In this document: piece by piece, positions 17,943 through 26,346 of the stretch
Position numbering within the stretch: position 1 is the stretch's first letter
How the letters are laid out: the number at the start of each line of letters is the position of its first letter
NCBI RefSeq assembly: GCF_019711395.1
Contig: NZ_JAIGNL010000001.1
Span: forward strand, 186,001 to 250,000
DNA length: 64,000 nt
From: Qipengyuania xiapuensis
GTDB lineage: Bacteria > Pseudomonadota > Alphaproteobacteria > Sphingomonadales > Sphingomonadaceae
Reading direction: 5' to 3'
The notes under the pieces: model-generated
The model's input: only the letters and a program-made list of their open reading frames with translations
Told to the model about the DNA's origin: nothing
Database searches by the model: none
Program-made: the position numbers and the translations under genes

Positions 17943-19715
17943 ATGGCTTACGACCGGCGCGCGCGCCTCGGAGAATTCCCTGCTGTGCAGCTGCTCCTTG
18001 CATGGGCGGCGGTGAGCGCGATCCTGTTCCTCGCCGGCCTCGGCAGGCTCGCGCAGGGCCAGTTTCCCGACCCCGACGATGTGCTGAGGCTCGTGCAGGT
18101 GCGCGACCTGCTCGCCGGGCAGGAATGGTTCGACACCACGCAATACCGCATCGATCCGCCCGCCGGCACCGCAATGCACTGGACGCGGCTGGTCGATATC
18201 CCGCTCGCGCTCGTCATCGGCGGACTTACACCGCTGCTCGGGCAGGCCGCAGCCGAGACCGTGGCGCTGGTCGCTGTTCCGCTCCTGACATTCGGCCTCG
18301 CGGCATTTGCCATCGGCCGCCTCGCATGGCGCATGCTGGGTGCGCGCGCGGCGATCTTTGCCGTGCTTGCCTGCGGCTTCCTTCCGGCACTCCTGTTCCA
18401 GTTCCGCCCGATGCGGATCGACCATCACGGCTGGCAGATCGTCAGCGTCGCCTTCGCGCTCTGGGCGATCAGCTGGCGCGACACGCGAAAGGGCGGCTGG
18501 GTGGCGGGCCTCGCCATGGCTTTCGGCCTCAGCATCTCGCTCGAAATCCTCCCGCTCGCCGGAGCATTCGGCGCGATCCTGTTCTCTCGCTGGTGGTTCG
18601 ACCACGCGCAGCGCGGCTGGCTGGTCGCCTATATGCAGGCGCTGTCGGGCGGACTGGTGCTATTCTACCTCGCGACCCGAGGGCCTGCCGCATGGACGCA
18701 ATATTGCGACGCGATCTCGCCCGCGCATCTTGGCTTCTTCCTCACCGCCGCGCTCGGCACATGGATCCTCGCCAAGACCACGAAACTGCGGGGTTTCGGA
18801 CTGATCGTGCTCTTCTCGATCGTCGGCGCAGCGGCGCTGGCCGTTTTCGCGATGTCTTCTCCCACCTGCCTGACCACGCCCTTCGCGGCGCTTGACCCGG
18901 CGGTGGATGCGCTGTGGTATCGCCGCGTGCTCGAGGGCCAGCCGCTGTGGTCGCAGGAGATCGGCACCGTCGTGCCCGCGATCATCCAGATGCTCGCCGC
19001 AATCGGCGCAACGATCGCGATCCGCGCGCGCTCGATCGACTGGGTCCGCGGCTGGTGGACCGAATACCTGCTGCTGCTCGTGTTGGTGAATATCGCCGCG
19101 TTGCTGGTGGTGCGTTCGCTCGGCCTCGCCTCGATCATCGCCGCGATCCCGCTCGGCTGGCTGGCGGCGAACCTGCTCGACCGCGTGCGCCGCGAGAAGG
19201 CGATCGTTGCGCGGGTTGTCTCTGTCCTCGCGCTGGTCATCCTGCTCGCGCCGATGACGCCGGTGACGCTCTCGAAGCTGGTCGCGCCGCAGGCAGGCGG
19301 CGAAGGGAACACGGCTGCCAAGGTGCAGGAAGCGCGCTGCGCGATCCGCGATCAGGCCGAAAGGCTCGGCATGCTGCCGCAAGGCACGGTTTTCGCACCG
19401 CTCGATATCGGGCCGACCATCCTCCTTAAGAGCCACCATAGCGTGATCGCGACCGGCCACCACCGCGCGAACGAGGCGATGGCCGACGTCATTCATGCCT
19501 TCACGAAAGAGCCCGCCGAGGCCCGCGCGATCGTGGCGGAACACGATGCCGATTACCTTGCGCTGTGCAGCGATCTTGCAGAGGCGAACCTGTTTGCCGC
19601 GACCGCGCCCGACGGGCTTGCCGCACAGCTGGTCGCGGGCAATCCACCCGCATGGCTCGAACCGGTCGAAATTGGCGGACCGGAGGAGTTCCTGGTCTAC
19701 CGCGTCGCCGACTAG
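17943..19715 (+). CDS. Large GT-C-type membrane glycosyltransferase, STT3-like motifs
   Basis: A 590-residue protein with roughly 12 membrane helices and a soluble C-terminal domain (about 440-590). Near residue 43 the first periplasmic loop has FPDPDDVLRLVQVRDLL, with acidic residues as in the catalytic loop of GT-C enzymes. Near residue 158 is RPMRIDHHGWQIV, whose DHH resembles the motif of STT3/AglB oligosaccharyltransferases. These features suggest a lipid-linked-sugar-dependent glycosyltransferase in the inner membrane. I chose ATG 17943 since it starts right after the GtrA stop; an earlier in-frame start at 17889 lies inside gtrA. Acceptor unknown. Confidence 0.75.
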   Translation: MAYDRRARLGEFPAVQLLLAWAAVSAILFLAGLGRLAQGQFPDPDDVLRLVQVRDLLAGQEWFDTTQYRIDPPAGTAMHWTRLVDIPLALVIGGLTPLLGQAAAETVALVAVPLLTFGLAAFAIGRLAWRMLGARAAIFAVLACGFLPALLFQFRPMRIDHHGWQIVSVAFALWAISWRDTRKGGWVAGLAMAFGLSISLEILPLAGAFGAILFSRWWFDHAQRGWLVAYMQALSGGLVLFYLATRGPAAWTQYCDAISPAHLGFFLTAALGTWILAKTTKLRGFGLIVLFSIVGAAALAVFAMSSPTCLTTPFAALDPAVDALWYRRVLEGQPLWSQEIGTVVPAIIQMLAAIGATIAIRARSIDWVRGWWTEYLLLLVLVNIAALLVVRSLGLASIIAAIPLGWLAANLLDRVRREKAIVARVVSVLALVILLAPMTPVTLSKLVAPQAGGEGNTAAKVQEARCAIRDQAERLGMLPQGTVFAPLDIGPTILLKSHHSVIATGHHRANEAMADVIHAFTKEPAEARAIVAEHDADYLALCSDLAEANLFAATAPDGLAAQLVAGNPPAWLEPVEIGGPEEFLVYRVAD

Positions 19716-20221
19716 GCGGGGATGAAGTCCAGCGCGAGGCCGTTGATGCAATGGCGCTTGCCGGTGGGCTTGGGTCCATCATTGAAGATGTGCCCCAAGT
19801 GCCCGCCGCAATCGGCGCAGTGCACTTCGGTCCGCGGATAGCCGATCTTGTAGTCGGTGCTGGTGCCGACCGCGCCCTTGTCGATCGCCTGCCAGAAACT
19901 TGGCCAGCCGGTGCGCGAATCATATTTGGTCTTCGAGCTGTAGAGCCGGTTGCCGCAGCCTGCGCACACGAAGGTTCCCGCCCGCTTCTCGTCATTGAGC
20001 GGCGATGTGTAGGGGCGCTCGGTCCCCGCTTCGCGCAGGATGTAGAACTCGTCCTTCGTCAGCTTCTTGCGCCACTGCGCCTCGCTGAGCGAAATCGGAT
20101 AGTCCTTCGCCTGCGCCTCGTTCGATCCGCATGCGGCGAGCGCCGTCGCGGCGACGCCCGACCCAAGCAGGCCGAGGAAGGCGCGCCTGTTTTCTCGAAT
20201 ATCGTGCATGTCTCTACCCAT
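19712..20221 (-). CDS. msrB: Peptide-methionine (R)-S-oxide reductase MsrB, exported form
   Basis: A 169-residue MsrB repairing R-methionine sulfoxide. The N-terminus looks like a twin-arginine plus lipoprotein signal (RRAFLGLLGSGVAATALAAC), so it should be envelope-located. The domain has two zinc CxxC pairs (CAGCGN and CADCGG) and the catalytic motif RHCINGLALDF with Cys near residue 158. Start: ATG 20221 overlaps an 18-base inverted repeat; ATG 20209 with GGGTAGAG upstream is equally likely and keeps the whole signal. Convergent with the GT-C gene (4-base overlap). Confidence 0.94.
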   Translation of the reverse strand: MGRDMHDIRENRRAFLGLLGSGVAATALAACGSNEAQAKDYPISLSEAQWRKKLTKDEFYILREAGTERPYTSPLNDEKRAGTFVCAGCGNRLYSSKTKYDSRTGWPSFWQAIDKGAVGTSTDYKIGYPRTEVHCADCGGHLGHIFNDGPKPTGKRHCINGLALDFIPA

Positions 20222-20236
20222 AGGCTATTGCCTATG
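20219..20236. promoter_or_regulatory. Inverted repeat CATAGGC-TATT-GCCTATG at the msrB start
   Basis: Perfect 7-bp arms with a 4-base loop span the upstream candidate start codon of msrB. It may be an operator or a hairpin covering the translation start. It lies in the 46-base gap after the CYP153-like gene on the same strand. Confidence 0.5.
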
Positions 20237-20267
20237 AATACGCGCGAAACGGCAAAAAGGTTACGCC

Positions 20268-21605
20268 TCAGAACTCGGTGATTTCGACTTCCAGCTTGCG
20301 GAAGCCATGCACGAAGTTCGCCCGGACACGCTCCACGTCGCCTGCCAGGTGCACACGCATGCGGCGCTTGTGCATTTCCTCGAGCAGGATGCGCAGCTGC
20401 AGTTCGGCAAGGCGTGCACCGACGCAGCGGTGGATGCCGTAGCCGAAAGCGATGTGCCGGCGCGCATTCTCGCGCTCGATATCGAGCTTGTCGGGGTTCT
20501 CGAAGACCTGCTCGTCGCGGTTCGCGCTGAGATACCAGAGAACGACCTTGTCGCCCTTCTTGATCTTCTGGCCGAAGACCTCGGTATCCTCTGTGCAGGT
20601 GCGGCGCATATGCGCGAGAGGGGTCTGCATGCGCAGGATTTCCTGCACCGCGTTCGGGATCAGCTCGGGCTTCTGCTCGAACAGCTTGCGCTGGTCGGGG
20701 TTTTTGTCGAGCTGGTAGATGATCCCGCTCATCGAGTTGCGGGTGGTGTCGTTGCCGCCCACGATCAGCAGCACGAGATTGCCCATGAATTCCTCGGGGC
20801 GCATCTGGTTCATCGCGTCCGAGTGGATCATCATCGAGATGAGATCGTCACCCGGCTCCTTGTCGTGGGTGCGCTCGACCCAGAGCGACTGGAAATAGGC
20901 TGCCATCTCATGGAGGAAGCCCCAGCGCATCTCGTCGAGTTCGCGCACGGTGGCGAGCTCGGTGTCGCCCGACCAATCGGACCAGAAGGTGAGCAGGCGG
21001 CGGTCTTCCCAGGGGAAGCCGAAGAGGATCGCGAGCATGCCCGTGGTGAGCTCGATAGACACCTTGTCGACCCAGTCGAAGACCTCGCCGCGCGGCAGGC
21101 TGTCGAGCAGCTCGCCGGTGCGCTGGCGGATTTCGCCTTCCATCTCGGCCATGCCCGAGGGCGTGAACTTGGGCGCCACGGTCCGGCGCTGGCCGGTGTG
21201 CTGCGGGCGGTCCATCGCGATGAACATCGGCAGCTCGCGGCGGTCGACACCGGTCTCGGCGATCTCTTCCTCGGTCAGCCGGTTGAGGATGGTGATGCCG
21301 CCATGCTCCCAGCTCGACGAGAAGACTTCGGGCAGCGCCTCGATATGCTGGATCGCCTTGTGCTGGACGACCGCCCAGTACGGGCCGAAGGGGCTTTCGG
21401 GAATGTAATGGAGCGGACCTGCCTCGCGCATCTCCCTGAAGATCGGATGCCAGGTGTTCTCGGCATAGATGTCGCTGCGGCTCACGTCCCACTTGTGGGT
21501 GTGCTGCAGGCGCTCTTCGGGATGCTCCTCGAAATGCTTCTTGAGCGCTTCGTAGGCTGTGGGGCTCGAATGGACTTCGGGCCGTTTCGGGGCGATGGTG
21601 GCCAT
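20268..21605 (-). CDS. Cytochrome P450, CYP153-like alkane/fatty-acid hydroxylase
   Basis: A 445-residue soluble class I P450. The I-helix is VLLIVGGNDTTRNSMSG (about 265), the ExxR is in QEILRMQTPLAHMRRT, and the heme loop FGYGIHRCVGARLAE puts the thiolate Cys near 392. The segments FIAMDRPQHTGQRR, VVLWYLSANRDE and the N-terminal layout closely resemble CYP153 enzymes, which hydroxylate the ends of medium-chain alkanes or fatty acids using ferredoxin and ferredoxin reductase. A matching reductase gene is 3.5 kb away (25068-26294); no ferredoxin is in the window. ATG 21605 has GGGAGAA upstream. Confidence 0.9.
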   Translation of the reverse strand: MATIAPKRPEVHSSPTAYEALKKHFEEHPEERLQHTHKWDVSRSDIYAENTWHPIFREMREAGPLHYIPESPFGPYWAVVQHKAIQHIEALPEVFSSSWEHGGITILNRLTEEEIAETGVDRRELPMFIAMDRPQHTGQRRTVAPKFTPSGMAEMEGEIRQRTGELLDSLPRGEVFDWVDKVSIELTTGMLAILFGFPWEDRRLLTFWSDWSGDTELATVRELDEMRWGFLHEMAAYFQSLWVERTHDKEPGDDLISMMIHSDAMNQMRPEEFMGNLVLLIVGGNDTTRNSMSGIIYQLDKNPDQRKLFEQKPELIPNAVQEILRMQTPLAHMRRTCTEDTEVFGQKIKKGDKVVLWYLSANRDEQVFENPDKLDIERENARRHIAFGYGIHRCVGARLAELQLRILLEEMHKRRMRVHLAGDVERVRANFVHGFRKLEVEITEF

Positions 21606-21668
21606 GTTTTTCTCCCGGGGGACGACTCCATCAAGGGCCGCCTCTCTCTGTTCACATCCTGCCGCAAC

Positions 21669-21682
21669 TGACAGTGGTGTCA
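21669..21682. promoter_or_regulatory. Inverted repeat TGACA-GTGG-TGTCA upstream of the CYP153-like gene
   Basis: A 5-bp dyad with a 4-base centre sits 63 bases upstream of the P450 start, in its presumed promoter. It looks like an operator for a TetR- or GntR-type dimer; the regulator gene is not adjacent. Confidence 0.4.
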
Positions 21683-21754
21683 ATAGTGCGTTGCAAAAAC
21701 GAACCTAATCACGCGCCTGGGCGGGAGATTGGATGGAGGCGACGCGAAAGCCCC

Positions 21755-22978
21755 TCAGGCCGAGGCCGCGCCTCCCACGTGGCCCTTTACTGCGCGGCCG
21801 CCCTTGCCCGATTTCATCACCCGGCGACGGAACAGCGTTGCGCCGGCCTTGATGAAGATGGCGACGCAGATCCCCTGCCAGACCAGCGCCACGAGATGCG
21901 GCCAGATCTCCGGCGACTGGGCAGCGCGCGCCAGCATCGCGAAGGGCGAGGATAGCGGGAAGGCGGCTGCGAACAGCTCGAGCGGGGTGCCCGGTGAGGT
22001 CATCGAATAGGCCGCGAGGAAGAACACCAGAAGCTGCGCCATCGTCACCGGCATGGAGAGTGTCTGTACCTCGCGCACGGTCGTCGCCATGCCGCCGATG
22101 GTCAGGAACAGCGATCCCAGCAGCAGGTAACCCATCGCGAAATAGGCGACGCCGAGGAGGACGAAGAGCGGCCAGCCGAGCGCCGGTTCGGGCATGTCGG
22201 GCACGGCATCGCCCGCCAGCGCGAAGATCGCCCCGCCGAATGCGCCCCAGACGGCAATGCCGACGAAGCTCACGCCGAGCATGGCAAAGAGCTTGCCTAG
22301 GAACACCGCGTCCATCGGGATTGCCGCGGCGAGCACCTCGATGACCTTGTTCGCTTTCTCCTCGACGAGGTTCGACAGGACCATGCCCGCCAGCAGCATC
22401 ATTAGGAGGAAGAGAAGGAGCTGGCCGGCCTGCGCGGTCTTGATCCGATCCGAGCGTTCGGCAGCGGCGCTGCTTGCGAGGGGTCGCTCCTCGATCGCGG
22501 GAAATTCTGTCGGCGCGGAGCCGTTCGCCATGGCTGCAAGGAGCGAGACCGCGCCCTCCCAGCGATGGATCTGGACGTGCGGGCCGGTGAGGATCGGGCG
22601 CTCGAGATCGCCTGTCACCACCACCGCATAGTTAGAGCGGGTCAGGATTTCTTCGGCAGAGAGGTCCTCGTCGCCTTCGCTCTCGACCGCTTCGAACTCG
22701 GGTATGCCGGCCATCGTTTCGGTCGCCACTTCGCGGGCTTGGAGGATGGCGGCGTTGTTCTCAGCCGACATGGCGAGCGCGACCGTGTTGACCAGCGTCT
22801 CGCGCTGGACCTGTCCGCCGATCCCGCCCGCAAGCCCGCCGACGATGATCGGGAAGAGCGGGCCGAGCAGGAAGAAGAAGAAAGCGCGGCTGAAAAGGAT
22901 CGCCTTGAAGTCGCGGCGCGCCACGACCCATGCAGCCTGCAAGAGCGAGAGGCGCGAGGCCTGGTCGGAACTCCTCAT
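21755..22978 (-). CDS. ABC transporter permease, NatB/ABC-2 type
   Basis: A 407-residue integral membrane protein with one N-terminal helix (ILFSRAFFFFLLGPLFPIIVGGL), a periplasmic domain of about 170 residues and five or six C-terminal helices. This is the NatB/YhaP-like layout of ABC-2 exporters. The ATG at 22978 overlaps the stop of the ATP-binding gene (ATGA), so the two proteins are made together. NatAB-type systems export sodium or other substrates; the substrate here is unknown. The segment VLSNLVEEKANKVIEVLAAA is the family's typical cytoplasmic coupling region. Confidence 0.87.
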   Translation of the reverse strand: MRSSDQASRLSLLQAAWVVARRDFKAILFSRAFFFFLLGPLFPIIVGGLAGGIGGQVQRETLVNTVALAMSAENNAAILQAREVATETMAGIPEFEAVESEGDEDLSAEEILTRSNYAVVVTGDLERPILTGPHVQIHRWEGAVSLLAAMANGSAPTEFPAIEERPLASSAAAERSDRIKTAQAGQLLLFLLMMLLAGMVLSNLVEEKANKVIEVLAAAIPMDAVFLGKLFAMLGVSFVGIAVWGAFGGAIFALAGDAVPDMPEPALGWPLFVLLGVAYFAMGYLLLGSLFLTIGGMATTVREVQTLSMPVTMAQLLVFFLAAYSMTSPGTPLELFAAAFPLSSPFAMLARAAQSPEIWPHLVALVWQGICVAIFIKAGATLFRRRVMKSGKGGRAVKGHVGGAASA

Positions 22979-23973
22979 CGCACGTCCTCCGCTGCATCGT
23001 CCTCGAGCGCGCGCGCCGCTGCCTCGCCTGCGATTTCGACGAAGGCATCGTGCAGGCCGGCACGCTCGATCGAGAGCGAGAGGATCCCCGCTTCGCCATC
23101 GATCAGCCGCTTCAGAAGCGCCTCGATCCCGCCTTCGGGAATCGGGAAGTACCAGAAGTGTCCGCTGCCTTCCTTGGCGTCGTGGCGCGCGTCTTCGGGC
23201 AGCGCGCTGCGCCATTCGCCGTCCGCATTGCGCGTCTCGAGACGCACCTGCGCGGGGATGCGATCACGTGCGGCGTCGACCGATCCGGCATAGGGCACGC
23301 GGCCGCCGGCAATGATCGCGACATCGTTGCACAGCCGCTCGGCGTGATGGATCACGTGGGTCGAGAAGATCACCGTCGTGCCTTCTTTCGCAAGATCGCG
23401 GATCATCACTTCGAGCTTGCCCTGGTTGATCGCGTCGAGGCCGCTGAACGGCTCGTCGAACACCACCAGCTTCGGCCGGTGGACCAGCGTGCCCAATAGC
23501 TGCACGGTCTGCGCCATGCCCTTCGACAGCTGGCGGATCTGGCGGTCGATCGCGTGGCCGAGGCCGTGGTTTTCCATCAGCTCGCGCCCGCGCTTCTTGC
23601 CCTCGTCGAGCGGGAGGCCGCGCAGCGCGCCCATGAAGGCGATCGCGTCGTCGCATTTCATCGCCGGATAGAGGCCGCGTTCCTCGGGCAGGTAGCCGAT
23701 CCACTTGGCGATTTCGTGCGGGCGGTCGTGACCGAAAACGCGGCGCACGCCCTCGTCGGGATCAATGATGCCCAGCAGCATGCGCAGCGTGGTCGTCTTG
23801 CCCGCGCCATTGGGGCCGAGGATGCCGTAGATCGCGCCTTCGGGAACGGAGATGTCGACCCCGTCCACGGCGAGCGTATCGTCGAAGCGTTTCACCAGCC
23901 CGCGCGCCTCGATGGCGAGCGGACGGTTGTAATCCTGCGAATTTGGCGACATCGCACCCGTCTCGGTCAACAT
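22975..23973 (-). CDS. ABC transporter ATP-binding protein, NatA-like
   Basis: A 332-residue ATPase with Walker A GPNGAGKTTT near residue 50, Q-loop region IGYLPEERGLYPAM, signature LSKGMAQTVQ, Walker B LVVFDEPFSGLDAIN and the switch His in STHVIHHAE. 'EERGLYP' and 'SKGMAQ' are typical of the NatA/YhaQ exporter group. The C-terminal 90 residues extend past the nucleotide domain. ATG 23973 or 23952 may be the start; neither has a strong ribosome site. Forms an operon with the overlapping permease gene. Divergent from queG. Confidence 0.92.
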   Translation of the reverse strand: MLTETGAMSPNSQDYNRPLAIEARGLVKRFDDTLAVDGVDISVPEGAIYGILGPNGAGKTTTLRMLLGIIDPDEGVRRVFGHDRPHEIAKWIGYLPEERGLYPAMKCDDAIAFMGALRGLPLDEGKKRGRELMENHGLGHAIDRQIRQLSKGMAQTVQLLGTLVHRPKLVVFDEPFSGLDAINQGKLEVMIRDLAKEGTTVIFSTHVIHHAERLCNDVAIIAGGRVPYAGSVDAARDRIPAQVRLETRNADGEWRSALPEDARHDAKEGSGHFWYFPIPEGGIEALLKRLIDGEAGILSLSIERAGLHDAFVEIAGEAAARALEDDAAEDVR

Positions 23974-24019
23974 AGGCCGACGAGTTAACCGTGCGATGTG
24001 AACGGGAGCAACAGCAAGT

Positions 24020-25084
24020 TTGGTTAAAGCCGTCTCACCAGGCGAATTGCAGGAGGCCCTGAGAGCCGAGGCGAAGGCGCTCGGCTTCGCTGCCTGCGGC
24101 TTTACCGGGGCAGGCGAAGACCCCTTGCGCGCCGAGCGGTTCGAGCAATGGCTCGGCGAGGGTCGTCACGGCTCGATGGAGTGGATGGAGAGCCGCAAGG
24201 CGCAGCGCGCCAGCCCGCATGGTCTCTGGCCCGAGGCGAAGAGCGTGATCGCGCTGGGCATGAGCTATGCGCCGGATGTCGACCCGCTGGCGCTGGAGGA
24301 GCATCCCGACAAGGCGCGGATTTCCGTCTATGCGCATGGCCGCGACTATCACGACGTGGTCAAGAAGGCGCTCAAGGCGCTCGCCCGCTGGCTCGTCGCG
24401 CAGGCGCCCGACAGCGAGCTCAAGGTCTTCGTCGACACGGCCCCGGTGATGGAAAAGCCGCTCGGCGAGGCCGCGGGGATCGGCTGGCAGGGCAAGCACA
24501 CCAATCTCGTGAGCCGCGAACACGGTAGCTGGATGTTTCTCGGCGCGGTCTATTCGACGATACCCTTCGCGCCCGACGCGCCGCATCGCGACATGTGCGG
24601 ATCGTGCCGTGCCTGCCAGGACGCCTGCCCGACCGACGCTTTCCCCGCCCCTTATCGGCTCGATGCGCGGCGGTGCATTTCCTACCTCACGATCGAGCAC
24701 AAGGGGCCGATCCCGGAGGAGTTCCGCGAGCCGCTCGGCAACCGCATCTACGGCTGCGACGATTGCCTCGCGGTGTGCCCGTGGAACAAGTTCGCCGATG
24801 CCGCGCACCGGCACATGAAGCTCGCGCCGCGCGAGGAACTGATCGCCCCGCCGCTGTCCGAGTTCCTTGCCTTCGACGATGCGGGCTTCCGGCAGTTCTT
24901 TTCCGGCTCGCCGATCAAGCGCATCGGGCGCGACCGTTTTATGAGGAATTGCCTCTATGCCGCAGGGAACAGCGGCGATCCGACATTGATGGGGCAGGTC
25001 GAGGCTCTGCGGAGCGACCCCGATCCGGTGGTGGCGGAGGCAGCCGACTGGGCAGCCGCCCGGCTTCTCAGCCCATCTCCTTGA
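24020..25084 (+). CDS. queG: Epoxyqueuosine reductase QueG
   Basis: QueG reduces epoxyqueuosine in tRNA to queuosine using cobalamin and two [4Fe-4S] clusters. The 354-residue protein has the cluster motifs [16 protein letters not shown] (about 193) and [13 protein letters not shown] (about 250), and the DUF1730 N-terminal region with [26 protein letters not shown] and [12 protein letters not shown]. No in-frame ATG fits; TTG 24020 with GGGAG 11 bases upstream is taken as the start. Its 3' end overlaps the convergent reductase gene by 17 bases. Confidence 0.94.
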   Translation: MVKAVSPGELQEALRAEAKALGFAACGFTGAGEDPLRAERFEQWLGEGRHGSMEWMESRKAQRASPHGLWPEAKSVIALGMSYAPDVDPLALEEHPDKARISVYAHGRDYHDVVKKALKALARWLVAQAPDSELKVFVDTAPVMEKPLGEAAGIGWQGKHTNLVSREHGSWMFLGAVYSTIPFAPDAPHRDMCGSCRACQDACPTDAFPAPYRLDARRCISYLTIEHKGPIPEEFREPLGNRIYGCDDCLAVCPWNKFADAAHRHMKLAPREELIAPPLSEFLAFDDAGFRQFFSGSPIKRIGRDRFMRNCLYAAGNSGDPTLMGQVEALRSDPDPVVAEAADWAAARLLSPSP

Positions 25085-26294
25085 GCGGCACCTCGGTGTC
25101 CGACAGCAGGTCCGGATCGACCTCTGCGCGGCCCATCACCAGCTTGCGTCCCTGCGCGTAGTCGCGGGTGTTGTTGACGCAGTCGAGCGCGATGACCGTG
25201 CCCTCGCGCAGGTAGACCAAGCTGAACTTGCGCTCCGCCGGATCGCCGCGAAGCACAGTCTGGTCGTAGCCATTGGAGATGCCGACCGTCTGCAAGCGCA
25301 AATCATACTGGTTCGACCAGAACCACGGCACAGCGTCGTAATCCTGCTTGTCGCCCATGATCGCCTTGGCCGCGACACTCGCCATGTCGTTGGCGTTCTG
25401 CACCGATTCCAGCCGGATGATGGCATTGTCGGCATAGGGGTTTGGATGCGCCGCGCAGTCGCCGATGGCGTAAATATCGTCGAGCGAAGTGCGACAGAAC
25501 GTGTCCACGTCGACCCCGTTGCTGCCCGCAGCGCCCGCCGCGATCAGCGGGCCGACTGCCGGAACGATCCCGATACCGACGATCACGATCTCGCAGGCGA
25601 TGGTCTCGCCGGTCGAAAGCGTGACGCCGGTGACCTTTTCGCCGTCGCCTTCGATCCGCTCGACACCCGTCTCGAGCCGCAGGTCGACACCGTGCTTGCG
25701 ATGCTCGGCAGCATAGAATTCCGAGATTTCGGGTCCCGCGACGCGTGCCAGCACGCGGTCCTGCATTTCGACGACGGTGACCTGGCGATCCATCTTGCGC
25801 AGCACGGCCGCCGCCTCGAGCCCGATATAGCCCGCGCCGATGACCACCGCGCGCTGTGCGCCTGCGGCCAGCTCCGCCATCAGCGCGTCGGTATCGCGGC
25901 GCGTGCGGATGGTGTGGATGCCTGCCAGTTCAGCGCCCGGGCAGCCCAGTCGCCGCGCATCGCCGCCGCCTGCCCAGATGAGCTTGCGATAGCTGACCAT
26001 CGTGTCGTCCGAGAGCGCGATCGTGTGCTTGACCGGATCGACCTCGTTCGCATTCGCGCCGAGCCGCAGCGTTACATTGCGGTCGGCCCAGAAGGCTTCG
26101 GGACGGATGAGGATCTTCTCGAAGGGCTTCTCGCCCCCGAGGTATTCCTTCGACAGCGGCGGGCGTTCGTAAGGCGGATTGCGGTCGCGGCTGACCATCA
26201 GGATCGAATCCTCATGGCCTGCCTGGCGCAAGGCTATTGCTGCCTGCGCGCCGCCGTGCCCCGACCCCACGATGACGACGTCAAAATGATCCAT
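25068..26294 (-). CDS. FAD-dependent ferredoxin/rubredoxin reductase
   Basis: A 408-residue two-dinucleotide-fold flavoprotein of the putidaredoxin/rubredoxin reductase type. The FAD motif is [17 protein letters not shown] at the N-terminus, the NAD motif [19 protein letters not shown] near 145, and the second FAD site [15 protein letters not shown] near 275; the C-terminal reductase domain follows ([14 protein letters not shown]). Such enzymes pass NADH electrons to a [2Fe-2S] ferredoxin that feeds P450s, and the CYP153-like gene nearby is a likely final acceptor. ATG 26294 is preferred to TTG 26315. The gene lies 52 bases after gdh on the same strand. Confidence 0.9.
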   Translation of the reverse strand: MDHFDVVIVGSGHGGAQAAIALRQAGHEDSILMVSRDRNPPYERPPLSKEYLGGEKPFEKILIRPEAFWADRNVTLRLGANANEVDPVKHTIALSDDTMVSYRKLIWAGGGDARRLGCPGAELAGIHTIRTRRDTDALMAELAAGAQRAVVIGAGYIGLEAAAVLRKMDRQVTVVEMQDRVLARVAGPEISEFYAAEHRKHGVDLRLETGVERIEGDGEKVTGVTLSTGETIACEIVIVGIGIVPAVGPLIAAGAAGSNGVDVDTFCRTSLDDIYAIGDCAAHPNPYADNAIIRLESVQNANDMASVAAKAIMGDKQDYDAVPWFWSNQYDLRLQTVGISNGYDQTVLRGDPAERKFSLVYLREGTVIALDCVNNTRDYAQGRKLVMGRAEVDPDLLSDTEVPLKEMG

Positions 26295-26346
26295 GGCCAC
26301 CACGGCTGGCGTCAAACTCGCGCGCGGTCAAGCTTTGCGAGGCGCG

